Below are positions 61,380 to 64,000 of a DNA stretch of 64,000 bases, one piece after another (positions within the stretch are counted from its first letter, which is position 1; the number at the start of each line of letters is the position of its first letter). Made by a program: the position numbers and the translations under genes. Origin of the DNA: Euglena gracilis (taxonomy: Eukaryota > Euglenida > Euglenophyceae > Euglenales); the NCBI GenBank assembly GCA_039621445.1, contig CP154956.1, positions 69,123,649-69,187,648 of the forward strand, in the 5' to 3' direction. The notes beneath the pieces are model-generated. The model was not told the DNA's origin and ran no database searches. It was given only the letters and a program-made list of their open reading frames with translations.

Positions 61380-61800
61380 TTAACCAGGGGGTTTGGATGC
61401 CATTTTATCAGCTGGCAGGTTGAAGGGCGGGGGGGCATTTTTCTTCCAACATTTCATACTTTTTTGGAGTCTCTGGTGTAGGGGGGTGTCTCCCCATTTT
61501 TCCTTCATGGAACTTATTACCCCAGTTAGGTGATTTTCTCGGGGCCGGGTTGGAGGTGTTGGACATTGCACCCCTACTGCCCTTGGGGATTGAACACTTT
61601 GTAAGGCATGCTGGGGGGATGTGCATGCTCTGCTCACAGGCTCTCTGACCCTCCACTTTGTCATTTGTGTTGTCAAATGACATACCATACCCATTTTGGG
61701 TCTCCCCTTTGTTTTGACTTGCTCCTGCCATGGGCACTGAAGAAAAAACTTGAGGGGCCACACTCCACAGCCCTTCTGGGGCATCCTCCTGGGCTCCACG
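61380..61800 (-). other. Segment upstream of RT in the DIRS-like element
   Basis: Open for most of its length on the minus strand (products include [20 protein letters not shown] in one frame and [13 protein letters not shown]). Probably the gag-RT junction or a spacer of the element; no domain recognised. Confidence 0.4.
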
Positions 61801-61932
61801 GGGATATATTGGGATATACTGGGATATACTGGGATATATACACATATATATACATATATATGTACATATATATGTGTGTATATATACATAAATATATATA
61901 TATACATATATATGTATATATGTATATATATG

Positions 61933-61969
<37 letters not shown>

Positions 61970-62022
61970 TATCTCTATCTCTATATTATATATATATATC
62001 TCTATATATATCTATATATATA

Positions 62023-62057
<35 letters not shown>

Positions 62058-62098
62058 CCTCTCTCCTATATCTCTCTCCTCTGGGATAGTCTCTCCTC

Positions 62099-62144
<46 letters not shown>

Positions 62145-62155
62145 CTCTCCTTCTC
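61801..62155. repeat. Compound TA / GGGATATACT / CT microsatellite
   Basis: Starts with GGGATATACT units, then about 230 bp of TA/CATA-rich repeats, then a TCTCTC tract (62,050-62,152). It interrupts the retrotransposon between the RT-upstream segment and the first repeated block. Confidence 0.95.
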
Positions 62156-62579
62156 CCCCCTGCTGGGGACAGCCTTTTCGTTTTAGCTTCTGTGGTTTTC
62201 CCCCTTCTGATAGTCGATGGCCCCAGTGGCCCTAAAATTGTTGGTCTTGCGCTTGGTGATGGGCCCAGTGGTCTTGATTAAGGAGATTTTGGCCCAAGTG
62301 GACTTGATGATAATTTTGCCCCACTGGCCTTCTTGATGTTAGCTGCACTTGCCCCATTGAACCTTTGACAGTCCCCATTGACGTCTCTTTGCTCTGGGAC
62401 GCCATGTATATATATACATATACTGGGACGTCATATATATATATACATATATATACATATATATGTATATATATGTGTGTATATATATACATATATATAC
62501 ATATATGTATATATATATCTATACATATATATACATAAATATATATGCATATATATGTATATATATGTCTATATATATG

Positions 62580-62620
<41 letters not shown>

Positions 62621-63060
62621 CACTGGGATAGTATATTGAAATCCCCTGCTGGGGGACAGCCTTTTAGCTTCTGTGGTTTTCCCCCTTCTGATAGTCTATG
62701 GCCCCAGTGGCCTTTAAATTGTTGGTCTTGAGCTTGGTGATGGGCCCAGTGGCCTTGATTAAGGTGATTTTGGCCCCAGTGGACTTGATGATAATTTTGC
62801 CCCAGTGGACTTGATGATAATTTTGCCCCACTGGCCTTCTTGATGCTAGCTCCACTGGCCCCATTTAACCTTTGACAGTCCCCATTGACTTCTCTTTGCT
62901 CTGGGACGCCATGTATATATATACATATACTGGGACGTCATATATATATACATATATATACATATATACGTATATATACATATATATATGTGTGTATATA
63001 TACATATAATATATATACATATATATACATTATATATACATATATGTATATATATGTATA

Positions 63061-63093
<33 letters not shown>

Positions 63094-63362
63094 TCCACTG
63101 GGATAGTATATTGAAATCCCCTGCTGGGGGACAGCCTTTTAGCTTCTGTGGTTTTCCCCCTTCTGATAGTCGATGGCCCCAGTGGCCTTTAAATTGTTGG
63201 TCTTGAGCTTGGTGATGGGCCCAGTGGCCTTGATTAAGGTGATTTTGGCCCCAGTGGACTTGATGATAATCTTGCCCCACTGGCCTTCTTGATGTTAGCT
63301 CCACTGGCCCCATTGAACCTTTGACAGTCCCCATTGACTTATCTTTGCTCTGGGACGCCATG
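62155..63362 (-). repeat. Three ~260-bp repeats separated by TA microsatellites
   Basis: Blocks at about 62,155-62,404, 62,638-62,912 and 63,114-63,362 are near-identical. All contain AGCTTCTGTGGTTTTCCCCC, TTGTTGGTCTTG, CCCATTGA and CTTTGCTCTGGGACGCCATG. The first two are each followed by TATATACATATACTGGGACG plus a TA tract (62,407-62,618; 62,912-63,092). Inside each block CCCCAGTGG/CCCAGTGG recurs every 20-35 bp, a minisatellite; the second block has an extra GACTTGATGATAATTTTGCC unit. The minus strand is partly open and rich in GHWGH-like Gln/His/Gly. Confidence 0.92.
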
Positions 63363-63403
63363 CCCATTGAAAAGCTTGCGGGGCCACTGGGGGCCCATCC
63401 TTT

Positions 63404-63745
63404 TCACCTGATGTGGTGTGTGATGAAGAAATGGTTGGGGGGTGTTGTGGACCTGTCCTGCCCCTGCCACTGGGCATCTGTTTGTGGAATGCCTTGGTAT
63501 TGTTGGCCTTTGTTCCATCGGCCACCATGGTCATTGCTGTTCTGGCCTCCATGGCCCAGCTTGAACAAGGTATTGGTGTAACTGGGATATGGGGCTCCAT
63601 GGCCCTTGCCGTTGTGACATGACAGCCGCCTTGGCTTTGGTGTCCTTCGGGTTTTTCTGACCACTGTCTGCCAAAGGCTGTGGCTGTTACCAGGTGGGTT
63701 TTTAGAAACTTTTTCTGGGGGGAAGGGACAGCCACGGTTCGCCAC
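63404..63745 (-). CDS. Gag-like open frame, part 2
   Basis: Minus-strand frame with KTRRTPKPRRLSCHNGKGHG and GHGGQNSNDHGGRWNKGQQY, basic and Gly/Gln/Asn-rich like the nucleic-acid-binding end of DIRS gag proteins. No zinc knuckle seen. An overlapping frame at 63,295-63,753 is also open. It follows part 1 after a frame break. Confidence 0.4.
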   Translation of the reverse strand: MANRGCPFPPEKVSKNPPGNSHSLWQTVVRKTRRTPKPRRLSCHNGKGHGAPYPSYTNTLFKLGHGGQNSNDHGGRWNKGQQYQGIPQTDAQWQGQDRSTTPPNHFFITHHIR

Positions 63746-63768
63746 GGTTGCACTGCGCTGTCAGGTCG

Positions 63769-63999
63769 TCAAGCTGTGGCTGCAGCCAGTTCTTGTTGTC
63801 CAGCGACGCTCTTCTTCGTGTTGGCAAATGCATTTCTCGCTGAAGTCGTGAATATGTCAACAGTTTTTGCTCTGATATTCTCCACTAGCGTCACCTTCCG
63901 GGTAATTCGATTGACTGAACTCTTTGAAAGTAAATTGTCAAGGTTCTTGAACTGAAGCTCCTTTATTCTGGGTTGTCGAAGGGCAAATTGAGAATCAGC
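63769..63999 (-). CDS. Gag-like open frame, part 1 (enters from outside the window)
   Basis: Open from the right edge to a TGA at 63,769, 76 residues: ADSQFALRQPRIKELQFKNL, SSVNRITRKVTLVENIRAKT, then an alanine/glutamine-rich end. Helical, charged composition fits a gag or capsid-like protein. The assignment rests on position upstream of RT on the same strand. Confidence 0.4.
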   Translation of the reverse strand, partial: ADSQFALRQPRIKELQFKNLDNLLSKSSVNRITRKVTLVENIRAKTVDIFTTSARNAFANTKKSVAGQQELAAATA

Positions 64000-64000
64000 C

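Larger units (their letters stand above)
59422..64000 (-). mobile_element. DIRS-like tyrosine-recombinase retrotransposon, decayed, runs off the window
   Basis: Minus-strand order: gag-like frames (64.0-63.4 kb), an expanded repeat segment (63.36-61.8), RT (about 61.3-60.78), RNase H (60.70-60.04), tyrosine recombinase (about 59.95-59.42). RT-RNase H followed by a tyrosine recombinase instead of an integrase defines DIRS-type elements (established). Several frame breaks occur, at least one in a T run. Terminal repeats were not identified and the 5' end is outside the window. Confidence 0.85.

Noticed and set aside
61801-63100. Ile/Tyr-rich open frames
   Set aside because: Products of TA microsatellites (IYIYIY), open in both strands.

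Overview
The window is eukaryotic nuclear DNA, repeat-dense and intron-rich. Two broken-up host genes show spliceosomal introns, one is an A-type cyclin, and the right end carries a DIRS-type tyrosine-recombinase retrotransposon. Very long G/C homopolymer runs, foldback elements and satellite-like repeats make up most of the rest. I cannot name the organism. A protist or alga with an expanded, transposon-filled genome fits, but that is inference. Most open frames here are by-products of G/C runs, poly-T or repeats and are not listed.

Layout. (1) About 1 to 10,660, minus strand: the N-terminal half of an ABCC (MRP-like) ABC transporter gene, running off the left edge. Exons for the TMD0 membrane region, the L0 linker and the first TMD1 helices can be joined in phase over part of their length. 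Its introns hold transposons, and one exon sits between the arms of a roughly 330 bp inverted repeat. (2) 10.7-21.6 kb: foldback and inverted-repeat elements, segmental duplications with an empty/filled site pair, a small PHD-like zinc-finger ORF and a Ty3/gypsy RNase H fossil. (3) 21.6-31.4 kb, plus strand: a cyclin A gene. Six cyclin-box exons join in phase, two or three more are likely upstream, and the last exon is unresolved. Introns are either about 45-60 bp or 0.6-5.7 kb, and the long ones are filled with transposons: an inverted-repeat element, a 43-bp perfect hairpin, 32-bp arrays, a MITE and a Mutator-like element. (4) 31.4-59.4 kb: mostly repeats. These include a TIR element with a 6-bp target duplication, a 1 kb degenerate poly-T tract, 50-bp and about 200-bp tandem repeats, a roughly 700 bp AT-rich island and a few orphan exon candidates. 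(5) 59.4-64.0 kb, minus strand: a decayed DIRS-like retrotransposon (gag-like, RT, RNase H, tyrosine recombinase) with a triplicated segment separated by TA microsatellites.

How it fits together: the two host genes are probably functional genes with small ancestral introns. A few of those introns have been inflated by successive transposon insertions, and many elements share the same style (GC-rich short hairpins, Cn-Gn palindromes, subterminal repeats). Part of the frame breakage, especially in the retrotransposon, lies at homopolymers and could be assembly error rather than decay.
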